Shown piece after piece: positions 27,050-36,818 of a DNA stretch of 64,000 nt. The position numbers were made by a program, and so were the translations under genes. The notes beneath the pieces were generated by a model. That model had not been told where the DNA came from. It saw only the letters and a list, made by a program, of their open reading frames with translations, and did no database searches. The stretch's first letter is position 1, and each line of letters opens with the position of its first letter. Source of the stretch: JAPOUP01 sp965201085 (GTDB taxonomy: Bacteria; Pseudomonadota; Alphaproteobacteria; Rhodobacterales; Rhodobacteraceae); the NCBI GenBank assembly GCA_965201085.1, contig CBDAVS010000015.1:186001-250000 (forward strand), written 5' to 3'.

Positions 27050-28831
27050 TCAATGGTTGTCGCGCGGTACGTACCGTTTCGCGATGTCGGTATATGCATC
27101 GGCACCCCTGAGCGTCATGCCTTCGCTGAACGGCAACGCCAGGTCCCTGAAAATCTCCTGCCAGGGGGATTGGGTCTCCGGCACGGGTGGAATACCCGGG
27201 TCGCTCCGGCGACGCTCCAACTCTTCCGCATCGACCAGCATATCGGCGGTGCCTTCATCCAGATCGATACGTAACCTGTCTCCCATCCTTACCAGTGCGA
27301 GTCCTCCACCCGCGGCGGCTTCGGGCGAAGCGTTGAGGATCGAGGGCGAGCCCGACGTACCGGATTGCCGGCCATCGCCGATGCAGGGCAGCGCATGAAT
27401 GCCCCGTTTCAGAAGATATGAGGGCGGTCGCATGTTCACCACCTCGGCACCGCCCGGATAGCCGATGGGACCGGTGCCGCGCATCACCAGTATCGAAGTT
27501 TCATCAACGCCGAGACCCTCGTCGTCAATCATGGCGTGGAAATGTTCCGGGCCGTCAAAGACGACGGCGCGACCTTCAAACGCCATGGGGTCATCTGGAT
27601 TCCGAAGATAGCGCTGTCGGAATTCATCGCTGATCACGCTGGTTTTCATGATCGCGCTGTCAAAGAGGTTGCCCTTGAGGTTCAGGAAGCCCGCGTTCTG
27701 TAGAATCGGCCTGTCGGCCGGTCGGATGACATCGTGGTTATCGCTGCCGAGATCGCCGCAGTTCTCCGCCACCGTCCTGCCGTTGACCGTCAGGGCATCG
27801 GGATGGGGCAGCAGGCCGGCGCGCAGCAGTTCTCCGATCACCGCCGGGACTCCACCGGCGCGGTGGTAATCCTCTCCCAGATATTCGCCGGCTGGCTGGA
27901 GGTTGACGAGCAGCGGGATCTTGTAGCCGATGTTCTGCCAGTCATCATTGTCGAGAGACACGCCGAGATGGCGCGCGATGGCGTTGAGGTGGATGGGGGC
28001 GTTGGTCGAGCCTCCGATGGCCGAATTCACGACGATGGCGTTCTCGAACGCTTCACGGGTCATGACCCTCGCAGGGGTCAGGTCCTCAAGGACCGCTTCG
28101 ACGATCCTAAGGCCAGTGCGGTACGCCATCTGACCGCGTTCCCTGTAAGGGGCGGGGATTGCCGCGGCGCCGGGAAGCTGCATGCCAAGCGCCTCGGCCA
28201 ATGAATTCATGGTCGTCGCGGTGCCCATGGTATTGCAGAAGCCGGTCGAGGGGGCCGAGGACGCGATCAGATCGAGGACTCCCCGGTCGTCGATTTCACC
28301 GGACGCGTGCAGTTCGCGCGCCTTCCATGCGATCGTACCGGATCCGGTTCGTTTGCCACGGAACCAGCCGTTCAGCATCGGTCCTACGGAATGCGCGACC
28401 GCGGGAATTCCGACGGTGGCCGCCGCCATGAGCAGCGCCGGCGTGGTCTTGTCGCATCCGATGTTCAGCACCACACCGTCGATGGGATAGCCGAACAGCG
28501 TCTCGACGAGACTGAGATAGGCGAGGTTGCGGTCCAGCATCGCCGTTGGGCGTTTGCCGGTCTCCTGGATCGGATGGACGGGGATTTCGATCACGGTGCC
28601 ACCGGCGGCGTTCACGCCATCGCGAACGCGCTTGGCCAGTTCCAGATGGTGCCGATTGCAGGGCGCCAGGTCGCTGCCGGTCTGGGCGATCCCGATGATC
28701 GGCTTACCGGATTGAAGCTCCTCAAGGGTCAGTCCGTAATTTAGGTAGCGCTCAACGTATATCGCCGTCATTTCGATGTTGTCGGGATTGTTGAACCAGA
28801 GTTGGCTCCTGAGTCGGGGTCTATCGATCAT
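27050..28831 (-). CDS. IlvD/Edd-family dehydratase, sugar-acid (pentonate) type
   Basis: Protein of 593 aa, the length of arabinonate/xylonate dehydratases rather than of IlvD proper. Cysteines expected for the Fe-S cluster are at positions 58 (SDLAPCNRHH), 126 (NIGCDKTTPA, followed by the Mg-site lysine) and 199 (TGFCNTMGTATTMN). VNSAIGGSTNAPIH and IGDGRQSGTSGSPSI are further family marks. It removes water from an aldonate to give a 2-keto-3-deoxy acid. It lies 11 bp upstream of the FAH-family gene in the same direction, so they form an operon. Confidence 0.92.
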   Translation of the reverse strand: MIDRPRLRSQLWFNNPDNIEMTAIYVERYLNYGLTLEELQSGKPIIGIAQTGSDLAPCNRHHLELAKRVRDGVNAAGGTVIEIPVHPIQETGKRPTAMLDRNLAYLSLVETLFGYPIDGVVLNIGCDKTTPALLMAAATVGIPAVAHSVGPMLNGWFRGKRTGSGTIAWKARELHASGEIDDRGVLDLIASSAPSTGFCNTMGTATTMNSLAEALGMQLPGAAAIPAPYRERGQMAYRTGLRIVEAVLEDLTPARVMTREAFENAIVVNSAIGGSTNAPIHLNAIARHLGVSLDNDDWQNIGYKIPLLVNLQPAGEYLGEDYHRAGGVPAVIGELLRAGLLPHPDALTVNGRTVAENCGDLGSDNHDVIRPADRPILQNAGFLNLKGNLFDSAIMKTSVISDEFRQRYLRNPDDPMAFEGRAVVFDGPEHFHAMIDDEGLGVDETSILVMRGTGPIGYPGGAEVVNMRPPSYLLKRGIHALPCIGDGRQSGTSGSPSILNASPEAAAGGGLALVRMGDRLRIDLDEGTADMLVDAEELERRRSDPGIPPVPETQSPWQEIFRDLALPFSEGMTLRGADAYTDIAKRYVPRDNH

Positions 28832-28928
28832 ATATCGCGCCTCAATTTCGTTTCGCTTTCGGAAGGATGCGGTTCCTTACCCGCCGTCGAGATGAACGGG
28901 ATGGAATGAAACCGGGTCTGTCGTGGTC

Positions 28929-29678
28929 TCATCCCGACCATCCGCCGTCAATGATGTGCGGCTGTCCGGTAACGAACGCGCTTTCGTCAGACGCCAGATA
29001 GACCACAAGCGCGGCGATTTCCTCTGCCTTGGCGACCCTACCCATTGGCTGGCGGGCTATGAACTGTTTGAGTGCCTCCTGGTAGCTGCCGATCCTCTCG
29101 CCAAGGGCCTGGACTCGCTTGTGCCAGCTGGGGCTTTCCACGGTGCCGGGACAGATACAGTTGCAGCGGATGCCCTGGGTGATGAATTCGGTGGCGACCG
29201 ACTTCGTCAGCCCGATCACGGCCGCTTTGGTTGTGCTGTAGATGAATCGATCGGGTGCTCCGTGCACTGAACTCACCACGGAGGACATGTTGAGAATCGA
29301 CCCGCCTCCGCGCTCGATCATACCGGGAATCGCCACCCGTATGGTCCGGAACATCGAACGGACATTGAGATCGAATGAATAGTCCCAGTCTTCGTCCGTG
29401 CAGTCGAGGATCGAGCCGTGATGAACGAAGCCGGCACAGTTGAACAGAACGTCGGGCTTGGCCCGTTCGATCCCTGCTCTAGCGCTTGCATCGTCGCGGA
29501 CGTCAAGCCGGAAGATCTGGATGTTCCGATGGCTCAGTTCAGCGAGCGCGGCCATGTTGACATCGGTCGCGAATACCAACGCGCCTTCGTTGGCCATGGC
29601 AAGCGCGGAAGCCCTGCCAATCCCTTGGGCGGCTGCGGTCGCGAGCACCCGCTTTCCTTCAAGTCTTCCGCGCCGCAT
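28929..29678 (-). CDS. Short-chain dehydrogenase (candidate 2-keto-3-deoxy-aldonate 4-dehydrogenase)
   Basis: About 249 aa. The nucleotide loop is TAAAQGIGRA, a form seen in the 2-keto-3-deoxy-L-fuconate/3-hydroxybutyrate-type 2 branch of SDRs. VLFNCAGFVHHG and the Ser-Tyr-Lys set (NMSSVVSS; YSTTKAAVIG) are present, and the C-terminus ends FVTGQPHIIDGG. The ATG at 29678 lies 8 bases after GGAG; the ATG at 29684 is only 2 bases away from it. First gene of the leftward group, 97 bp before the dehydratase. In the proposed pathway it oxidises C4 of the 2-keto-3-deoxy acid. Confidence 0.88.
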   Translation of the reverse strand: MRRGRLEGKRVLATAAAQGIGRASALAMANEGALVFATDVNMAALAELSHRNIQIFRLDVRDDASARAGIERAKPDVLFNCAGFVHHGSILDCTDEDWDYSFDLNVRSMFRTIRVAIPGMIERGGGSILNMSSVVSSVHGAPDRFIYSTTKAAVIGLTKSVATEFITQGIRCNCICPGTVESPSWHKRVQALGERIGSYQEALKQFIARQPMGRVAKAEEIAALVVYLASDESAFVTGQPHIIDGGWSG

Positions 29679-29812
29679 GGGCATAGCTCCGAAATTCAGT
29701 CAACTGAGCCAAGCGGAGCGACCGCTGGCGATTCCGGAATACAGGACTATTGAACGGTGAACGGAAAAGCTAGGGTGCTTGTGCGAAAGTACGGATTTTT
29801 CGGGGGAGACGC

Positions 29813-30823
29813 GTGGTGCGCAAGGTTTTGGTGATCGGTGGCGGTGGCATGATTGGCCAGAAACTGGCCGCGCATCTGGGTACTCACGGCCTGAAAGGCG
29901 ATCGTGACATTCATGTGACCTTGGCGGACCTCGGGTTTCCCGAGGGCGGGGTGCCCGGGCACCGGGTACGGGAGAATGTGGCCGAACCCGGAACGATGAC
30001 GAGGCTTGTCGCCGGTTATCCTGACGTGATCTTCCATCTGGCCTCCGTTGTCTCCGGCGAGGCCGAACGGGACTACGCCAAAGGCTGGACCACCAACATG
30101 TTGCCCAAGTGGGAACTGCTGGAAGCCTTGCGCCGACACCATGAGGACAGCGGTGGTGAATATGTTCCCCGACTCGTTTTCACTTCCTCGATGGCGGTTT
30201 TTGGTGGCCCGTTTCCGGATCGGATCGGCGACGACTTCCTGACCGCGCCGCGCACAAGCTACGGAGCGCAGAAGGCCGTGTGCGAGCTGATGCTCGGCGA
30301 TGCCAGCCGCAAGGGCTGGATCGATGGAATATCGATCCGGCTGCCGACGGTCTGCGTTCGCCCGGGAAAGCCCAACCTGGCCGCGAGCGGTTTCTTTTCG
30401 GGTATTGTCCGGGAGCCACTGAACGGGGAAGAGGCGGTGCTTCCGGTCGAGGATACGGTACGGCACTGGTTTTCGAGCCCCCGCGCCGCCGTGAGCTTTC
30501 TCCTCCATGCCGCGGCTATGGATACCTCTAGGCTGGATGGGCGGCGTTCGCTGAATATGCCCGGGATTTCCTGCACCGTCGCCGAGCAGATCGAAGCGCT
30601 GAAACGCGCGGTCGGATCGGATGTCGAACGGCTTATCGTGCGTAAGCCGGATCCGGAAATCATGCAGATCGTCTCCACATGGCCGCGCGACTTCGAGCCT
30701 GCGCGGGCACGGGCGCTGGGATTCAAGGCCGAGCGGAATTTCGACCAGATCATCGAGATATATATGGAAGACGAGCTACGTGCCCGAAAATCTGCTGGAC
30801 AGGCTGGAACAGGTCTGCCTTAG
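29813..30823 (+). CDS. NAD-dependent epimerase/dehydratase-fold protein, D-erythronate dehydrogenase (DenD)-like
   Basis: Protein of 336 aa. Extended-SDR features: KVLVIGGGGMIGQKLAAHL, DVIFHLASVVSGEAERD, FTSSMAVFGGPFPD and the active-site SYGAQKAVCELM. The SIRLPTVCVRPGKPN block and total length fit DenD, which oxidises D-erythronate at C2 in tetronate breakdown. Starts at GTG behind GGGGGAG; a second in-frame GTG follows directly. It diverges from the SDR gene across 134 bp that should hold both promoters. The usual DenD partners (OtnK-type kinase, OtnC aldolase) are absent here, so the substrate may differ. Confidence 0.85.
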   Translation: MVRKVLVIGGGGMIGQKLAAHLGTHGLKGDRDIHVTLADLGFPEGGVPGHRVRENVAEPGTMTRLVAGYPDVIFHLASVVSGEAERDYAKGWTTNMLPKWELLEALRRHHEDSGGEYVPRLVFTSSMAVFGGPFPDRIGDDFLTAPRTSYGAQKAVCELMLGDASRKGWIDGISIRLPTVCVRPGKPNLAASGFFSGIVREPLNGEEAVLPVEDTVRHWFSSPRAAVSFLLHAAAMDTSRLDGRRSLNMPGISCTVAEQIEALKRAVGSDVERLIVRKPDPEIMQIVSTWPRDFEPARARALGFKAERNFDQIIEIYMEDELRARKSAGQAGTGLP

Positions 30824-30872
30824 TCCCATCGGTAATCGCGGGGAGCGGAGCGGGAGCGCACTGGATGCAGCC

Positions 30873-31820
30873 ATGATAAGCCAGCGACAGGTCGACGAGT
30901 TCCACAGGGATGGATTCCTTGTGGTCCATAATGTGCTCGGGAAGGAGATTCTGGGGTCGGTACGCGCCGAATACGAATGTCTTCTCGACGATCTCTATGC
31001 TTCATGGCGGAACGAGGGGCTGGTGGGCGCGCCGGACACCGAGGATTTCTGGGGCAAGCTGCTCACGGGGTATCGCGCCGGCTGCGACTGGTTCCAACCG
31101 ATGGACATTTCGCTACCGGGTGACCGGATTCAGGCGGATACCCCGATGCATTTCGGTCCCGCCGTGTTTGATATGGTGACCGATCCCGGTCTGCTCGATC
31201 TGGTTGAGGCGTTGATCGGACCGGAAATCACCAGCAACCCGATACAGCATGTGCGAATCAAACCGCCGGCGGCGGATCTGCGCGATAACGAGAACCGGGC
31301 GCATATCACCGAAACCGACTGGCATCAGGATCGGGGCGTCGCCCATGCCGAGGCCGACGCGACGGATATGGTCACGGTGTGGCTTGCGATGACGGACGCG
31401 ACGGTCGAAAACGGCTGCCTGCAGGCGATTCCGCTGAAGCGAGGGCAGGGAATGCTCCCGCATTGCCCGAAGAAGCAGACGGCGATCGCCGACGGATTTG
31501 TGGATGTCGGAAGGGCTGTACCGCTTCCGGTCCGTGCCGGAAGCGTGGTCGTGTTCCATCCGCTGACACCCCATTCGTCCTTGGCCAACCGAACCCGTGG
31601 ATTCCGTTGGTCCTTCGACCTGCGCTACAATGTTACGGGTCAACCGACGGGAAGATCGCATTTTCCGGAATTCATCGCACGGTCGCGCCGGATGCCTGAG
31701 GCGGAGCTGCGCGACTGGTGTGAATGGCGAGGCATGTGGCTGGCGGCGCGCTCGCGGCTGTCCGCCGTTCCACATATCGATATCCACCGCTGGACCTCGG
31801 ACGCACCGCATTGCGCGTGA
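30873..31820 (+). CDS. Phytanoyl-CoA dioxygenase (PhyH)-family oxygenase
   Basis: Protein of 315 aa. A non-haem Fe(II)/2-oxoglutarate oxygenase: the iron-binding HxD is in TDWHQDRGVAH, the distal His in LTPHSSLANR, with the 2-oxoglutarate-binding Arg shortly after (RGFRWSFDLRY). VKNGCLQAIP-like sequence (VENGCLQAIPLKRG) is also typical. The ATG at 30873 starts the homologous part (MISQRQVDEFHRDGF); no strong ribosome site precedes it. It lies 49 bp after the DenD-like gene. The substrate is unknown; co-location suggests a carbohydrate-derived or methylated compound. Confidence 0.88.
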   Translation: MISQRQVDEFHRDGFLVVHNVLGKEILGSVRAEYECLLDDLYASWRNEGLVGAPDTEDFWGKLLTGYRAGCDWFQPMDISLPGDRIQADTPMHFGPAVFDMVTDPGLLDLVEALIGPEITSNPIQHVRIKPPAADLRDNENRAHITETDWHQDRGVAHAEADATDMVTVWLAMTDATVENGCLQAIPLKRGQGMLPHCPKKQTAIADGFVDVGRAVPLPVRAGSVVVFHPLTPHSSLANRTRGFRWSFDLRYNVTGQPTGRSHFPEFIARSRRMPEAELRDWCEWRGMWLAARSRLSAVPHIDIHRWTSDAPHCA

Positions 31821-31852
31821 CACCGATGGCCTTGAGACCAGGGTGATCCATC

Positions 31853-33361
31853 ATGGACCATGTTCGCTTGAGCGAAGTCGATAACGTTGTCACGGCCACC
31901 TGCCCGCTGCTCCCGGGACATTACGTGCAGGGAGTCAAGGTGCGCGCCATGATACCTTCGGGCCACAAGATTGCCATAAGAGCGATCGCCAGAGGCGAGG
32001 AGGTGCGCAAATACGCTCAGTTCATAGGTCTTGCGCAGGAGGACATCGAGCCTGGCGACCATGTGCATACGCACAATCTTGGATTCCGCAATACGGAGAT
32101 CGAGTATGAATTCGGCACCGATCTGCGACCGGTGGATGCGATCTCCGACGGTGCCCGGGATATGTTCATGGGGTATCGTCGGGCGAGCGGTCGGGTCGGC
32201 ACGCGGAACTACATCGCGATTCTGACATCGGTGAACTGTTCGGCCACGGCGGCCCGGTGTATCGCGGATCATTTCACGCCCGATCGTCTGGCTCCCTATC
32301 CCAACGTCGATGGCGTGACCGCGTTCGTACACGGCACCGGTTGTGGAATGGCCGGATCGGGAGACGGATTCGAAGCGCTTCAAAGGGTGATGTGGGGATA
32401 TGCGCGTCATCCGAACAACGCAGCTGTTCTGATGGTCGGCCTCGGATGCGAGATGAACCAGATCGACTGGTTGCTGGAGGCCTACGGCCTGGAGCAGGGC
32501 CCGCTGTTTCAGGTTATGAACATTCAGGATGTCGCGGGTCTGAGGCGCACCATTGAACTCGGGATCGCAAAGGTTGAGGCGATGCTGCCCTTGGCAGACG
32601 GAGCGAGGCGCGAGCCGTGTCCGGCTTCCGATCTGACCGTGGCTCTGCAATGCGGTGGATCCGATGCCTGGTCGGGTGTCACGGCGAATCCGGCACTGGG
32701 CCATGCCTGCGACCTGCTGGTGACGCAGGGTGGAACCGGTGTTCTGGCTGAAACCCCCGAAATATACGGCGCCGAACATTTGCTCACCCGGCGGTCGGTG
32801 AGCCGCGACGTGGGGGAGCGTCTTCTCGGAATCGTTGATTGGTGGAAAGATTACACGGAGCGTAACCGGGGGAGTATGGACAACAATCCCAGTCCCGGGA
32901 ACAAGAAAGGCGGGCTGACCACGATTCTTGAAAAGTCGCTGGGAGCCGCGGCGAAGGGCGGCACCACGCCGCTGACCGGGGTCTACCGTTATGCGGAACC
33001 TGTCCTGAATAAGGGTTTCACGTTCATGGATTCGCCCGGATACGACCCGGCGAGCGTCACGGGACAGATCGCCGGAGGCTGCAATGTCGTGGTGTTCACG
33101 ACCGGTCGCGGCTCCGCGTTTGGCTCAAAGCCAGCGCCAACGATAAAGGTCGCCACGAATTCCGGAATGTATTCACGCATGATCGACGACATGGACGTCG
33201 ATACAGGCGACATGCTGACCGGCGCCGCGTCCCTGGAGGCGAAGGGGCGGGAAATCTACAGTCTGATCCTAAGGGTTGCCAACGGCGAGGCCTCGAAGTC
33301 GGAGGCGCAGGGGCTTGGAGATCATGAGTTCGTGCCGTGGCAGATCGGGGCCGTAATGTGA
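31853..33361 (+). CDS. UxaA-family hydro-lyase (altronate/galactarate dehydratase-like), SAF plus catalytic domain
   Basis: Protein of 502 aa. The N-terminal SAF-like domain (residues 1-95; GHKIAIRAIARGEEVRKY, DHVHTHNLGF) precedes the UxaA catalytic domain: GRVGTRNYIAILTSVNCS, HGTGCGMAG, GLGCEMNQID, LTVALQCGGSDAWSG and FTTGRGSAFGSKPAP. Family members dehydrate D-altronate or D-galactarate with iron. It is in line with the DenD-like and PhyH genes, 32 bp after the latter, and a terminator follows. The exact substrate cannot be read from sequence. Confidence 0.92.
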   Translation: MDHVRLSEVDNVVTATCPLLPGHYVQGVKVRAMIPSGHKIAIRAIARGEEVRKYAQFIGLAQEDIEPGDHVHTHNLGFRNTEIEYEFGTDLRPVDAISDGARDMFMGYRRASGRVGTRNYIAILTSVNCSATAARCIADHFTPDRLAPYPNVDGVTAFVHGTGCGMAGSGDGFEALQRVMWGYARHPNNAAVLMVGLGCEMNQIDWLLEAYGLEQGPLFQVMNIQDVAGLRRTIELGIAKVEAMLPLADGARREPCPASDLTVALQCGGSDAWSGVTANPALGHACDLLVTQGGTGVLAETPEIYGAEHLLTRRSVSRDVGERLLGIVDWWKDYTERNRGSMDNNPSPGNKKGGLTTILEKSLGAAAKGGTTPLTGVYRYAEPVLNKGFTFMDSPGYDPASVTGQIAGGCNVVVFTTGRGSAFGSKPAPTIKVATNSGMYSRMIDDMDVDTGDMLTGAASLEAKGREIYSLILRVANGEASKSEAQGLGDHEFVPWQIGAVM

Positions 33362-33376
33362 CCGATACAAAACCGT

Positions 33377-33404
33377 AGCCCGCCGCAGGATTTCGGCGGG
33401 CTTG
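33377..33404 (+). terminator. Hairpin terminator after the UxaA-family gene
   Basis: AGCCCGCC/GGCGGGCT, an 8-bp GC-rich stem with a 10-base loop, 15 bp after the stop. Only a weak T-run follows, so efficiency is uncertain. Confidence 0.65.
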
Positions 33405-33574
33405 CTCGCCGGGACGAGCTGGTTCGGGTGACGGCGCCTGGATTGGAGCCAGTACCGGGAGGGCCGTCACCCACAGGTGGTTTGGAAGATCAATACCCTT
33501 CAGCGCTGGGTAATGATGAGCGCATCTCCGGATACCGGATGGAAATTCCCTCGACCCGACGGCCTTCCTCGTTA

Positions 33575-35328
33575 GTGTCTGCCAGAAAACCCCGTGTTTT
33601 TCCGGTGACAGGGCCGAATCCGGCGGATTCCGGCTTCACGGGACGGCCGGTGGCGGGAACATATAATGAACATCCGGGCCTCCGCCGGCCCGCGGGCACG
33701 CCGGTGCGGGCCCCGCAGCGGCGGGGCCTTCCATGGGCCGGTTCACCGGTGGACGCCCCGGTCAGGCGGCGGCGGGAAGCACGGGGCGCTCCCTCTCCCG
33801 CGGCATCAGGCCGAGGCGGTGGACGTTCGCCGCCGGCACCGCCAGCGCCACGGCGCGGGCGAAACCCTCCTTTCCGTGGCTCCGCACCCGGTCGAGGCCA
33901 CGGTGCTCCAGGTTGCTGATGGCCGACCCGCCGGCGGCGTGGGCGCGCCGCGCCCCGCGGAACGCCACCCCGCTTTCCCGGACGCGGTCCGCCTTCGACA
34001 GCCTGCCTTTCCGCGGCATGGTGTCGGCTCCGGCATCCCGGCAGGCCCCAGCCGGTCCGGGGGGCTGTGCGGACCGCGGTCGAAGCTCACCACCGACAGG
34101 TCGGGGAACCGGGCCCGCGCCTCCCCGCCCATGGGGACCGCCACGTCCACGTCGCTCCCCTCCCACATGACGGAACGGTGCGGGAGGAATCCGTGACGGT
34201 CCTCAGGGACGCGGACCGGGACGCCGGGCTCCACCGGGACCCCGGCCTTTCCCTTCGATATCCAGCGCGTGTGCGGCCCGGATATCGGGTGCACCTTCCC
34301 GCGGTGCGGGATCGTCCCTCCCTTCAGGATCCGCCGTCCGGTCAGGTCCGCCCGGTGCCTGACATGGCCGATGAAGCCCCGGATACTGTCCGATGGGCCC
34401 GGGATGCCCGATGTTCCGTCCATCTCCGCGCGGCCGGCCTCCGCCCTGTCCGCCAGCTTCAGGGCGAGCCGGAGCGGCGCCTCCACGTCCCTCGGGCGCG
34501 GGTTGGCGAGCCGTGACGTGGCGACACCGGGATAGAGCCTGCGGAGCTTTCCGCAAAGATGTTCCTTCCGCCGCAGCCGGGCGGCCCCAGGCGCCCCCGC
34601 AGGCCCGGGACACGTCCCGGACCATGCGCCGCGCCGCGTCCATCAGCAGGCTGCGGTCGGTCGGATGGTGGACGTCGGTCCCGGCCACGAAGGAATGACG
34701 GAGGCCGCGCAACGCGGCGCCAGGCTTTTTTCCGGCCACCCTGTGGCCCCTCTCCACGACCATCCCTCCGACCTCGGCGAGGAGTTCCGGCGAGGGGAGC
34801 GACACGCTGTCAACCGGACGCCGGTATCCGTATCCGTATCCGTATCCGTCCACGTCCCATGACCCGTGGCCCGGCCTCCGGCCTTCGCCGGATCGTCCGG
34901 TGCCCGTTCGCCAGGTCCTGAAGCCGGTCGAAACCGCACCCGGGACCCTGCTTCACGACCCCCAGCACCAGGATGGTCCATAGTTCCATCCCCAGCCTGC
35001 CGACCCGGCGGCTCCTTCCGGGCAGCACCATCCTGCCCGGAAGCCCGAACAGCCGCTTTCGGGTCCCTTCGTCGCCGCAGGGGTCCTGGAGGCCGATTGG
35101 GATCGCCGGGATGTCGTCCCTCGATTTCACGGTCGGCCTGATCCTCATGATGTCGGGGGCGCCGGGCCTCCGCCGGGTGTCGTGGATCTTGCGCATAGGG
35201 GCCTCCCGGGTGGAGGACTGGCGGATTCCGCGGCATACCCTGACTGCCATATCCGGTGAATTCCCGCAGGGCGGATTCCGTCATTTACCGCAAAAAAATC
35301 CGCAGCCTGGCGGTTTTCTGGCGGACAC
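33575..35328 (-). mobile_element. ISNCY-type insertion sequence, copy B (full length, decayed)
   Basis: 1754 bp between GTGTCTGCCAGAAAAC and the complement of GTTTTCTGGCGGACAC; flanked by TA on both sides. It is the longest of the three copies and best shows the original size. The (TATCCG)x4 tract at 34825-34848 is longer than in copy A. The transposase frame is broken several times. Confidence 0.88.
33762..35199 (-). pseudogene. ISNCY-family transposase pseudogene (copy B)
   Basis: MRKIHDTRRRPGAP begins at about 35199 behind a GGGAGG site. Blocks recognised in order across three frames: KSRDDIPAIPIG, VHHPTDRSLLMDAARRM, RLALKLADRAEAG, IRGFIGHVRHRADL, GKAGVPVEPG, VMWEGSDVDVAVPM, SVVSFDRG, GRLSKADRVRES and SAISNLEHRGLDRVRSHGKE. 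At least three frame changes are needed. An intact product would be about 480-500 aa with a DDE core. Confidence 0.8.
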
Positions 35329-35720
35329 TATGTATTTCAGTACTTGGATTTATTAACCATTGTACTTGAAAAATGCAAAAGTGAATTCACGATACAGTGC
35401 TCTTTCCCGCGTCTTGGTGGCCTTGGGTAGGCAGAACTCGCTATGTCCGGAGGGAACTGGTCTCCGTCTTCGTCTTTGCGGGATTTCGCCGGGTTCGGTC
35501 ATCGAAAGGCGGAGTCGCCCGTCGCGGTACCATGGTCGCGCCGAAGGTTGGCGGAATGCCGGCGCCGACCCTGCGAGGGCCGTCTCTCAATCTGGAATCC
35601 TGAGTTCAGTGCACCGCTAGGGTGACCAAGCCGTTGGTTCACGGACGCAGGCCCCGATAGACAGGACATCGGGAGCCGAAACGACTTTCCTGACGGGAAT
35701 GACCGGTCAGCGTCCCGAGC
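35329..35720. other. Gap between ISNCY copy B and the exonuclease gene
   Basis: Nothing recognised. The open frames here lack ribosome sites and family features. Confidence 0.4.
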
Positions 35721-36293
35721 CTATATCCCGTAGTCCATCAGGTAAAAATGTCCTGCCAGTCGGAATGCCAGCTGCGCATCCTCGGACGCGTTATGCTTGC
35801 CGCCACGGCGATTTCCCAGACCAAAGGCCGCGATGGCATCGTCGAGTCTGCTTCCCTTACGAATGCCCCGCCTGTAATCCTGAAACCGCAGCATCGTACA
35901 GAGACTGCGGTTTTGCGCCAGGGTGGCAAAGCCTGCCCTGTCGAATTCGGCGCTGAGGAAACTCCTGTCGAAGGAAACGTTATGGCCGATCACGGGACGG
36001 TCGCCAATGAAATCGCGCAGTCTCCCGGCCTCATTCCGGAACGTCCCTTTACCCGCCACATCGTGATGGGTGATACCATGTACACGGGTGGCCGCCTTCG
36101 GGATTCGGCGCTGCGGGTCGACCATAACATCCACGGTGTCGGCATCGAGGCTGTCAGGACCGTTTTTCAGGCTGGAGAAATCTGCCCTGATCAGTGCGAC
36201 GGTCACGATCCTGTCCGTCTTTGGATCTAGGCCGGTTGTCTCGACGTCGACCACAACGGCTTCATCGAAGCCAATGAACCGATTTTGGGACAT
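35721..36293 (-). CDS. DnaQ-like 3'-5' exonuclease (DEDDh)
   Basis: Protein of 190 aa. All exonuclease motifs are present: ExoI with VVVDVETTGLD (Asp and Glu), ExoII with GHNVSFDRSFL (Asp), ExoIII with HNASEDAQLAF (His and Asp). The length and ETTGLD form fit the RNase T/DNA polymerase III epsilon-like family. It could act in DNA repair or proofreading of an alternative polymerase; no polymerase gene is adjacent. Intact, and probably transcribed alone. Confidence 0.88.
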   Translation of the reverse strand: MSQNRFIGFDEAVVVDVETTGLDPKTDRIVTVALIRADFSSLKNGPDSLDADTVDVMVDPQRRIPKAATRVHGITHHDVAGKGTFRNEAGRLRDFIGDRPVIGHNVSFDRSFLSAEFDRAGFATLAQNRSLCTMLRFQDYRRGIRKGSRLDDAIAAFGLGNRRGGKHNASEDAQLAFRLAGHFYLMDYGI

Positions 36294-36818
36294 GCATCCT
36301 CTCCGGTGGCTCTGGCGTAATTCAAGCGATTCGCTGTGTCATCTTCCCGTGCGTTCCGGCTGTTGGCCACCTCTTCGGATTACGGTGGAATCTATTTGAG
36401 CGGAGGTCGTTCTATCGGAAAACGCAGCGTTGTCAAATCCGAACGAGCGGTAAGGTGTTGTGACAGAGGCAACCAGACGGGTTGACCTGAACGGTCCCGT
36501 CCTTTCCACGGTGGTTGGCACCCGGGCATTGATCGGGTGGCGTCGGATGGATCCTCGAACCAAGATATGCGGTGAATGGTGGGTCCATTCGATTTGAGAG
36601 CATCGATTCCAGCCCCTCAGATTCGAGAATGCGCCACCGCTCGAAGGACTGAACGGTCATCCACCTTGATTCGACAGAATACCGGTTTCGTCCCCGAGCC
36701 GCGGTCGAACCTTGACGAGTGGGTGTCGGCGATGGGTTACGCTGGTCTTTCAGCGGTGGATCGGCATTCTCGAAGCCAGCGATTCCGCGCCCACCGGTGC
36801 TCTGACGGTCGCGTGATG
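36294..36818. other. Intergenic region
   Basis: 525 bp without a recognised gene on either strand; it should carry the exonuclease promoter (leftward). Confidence 0.4.
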
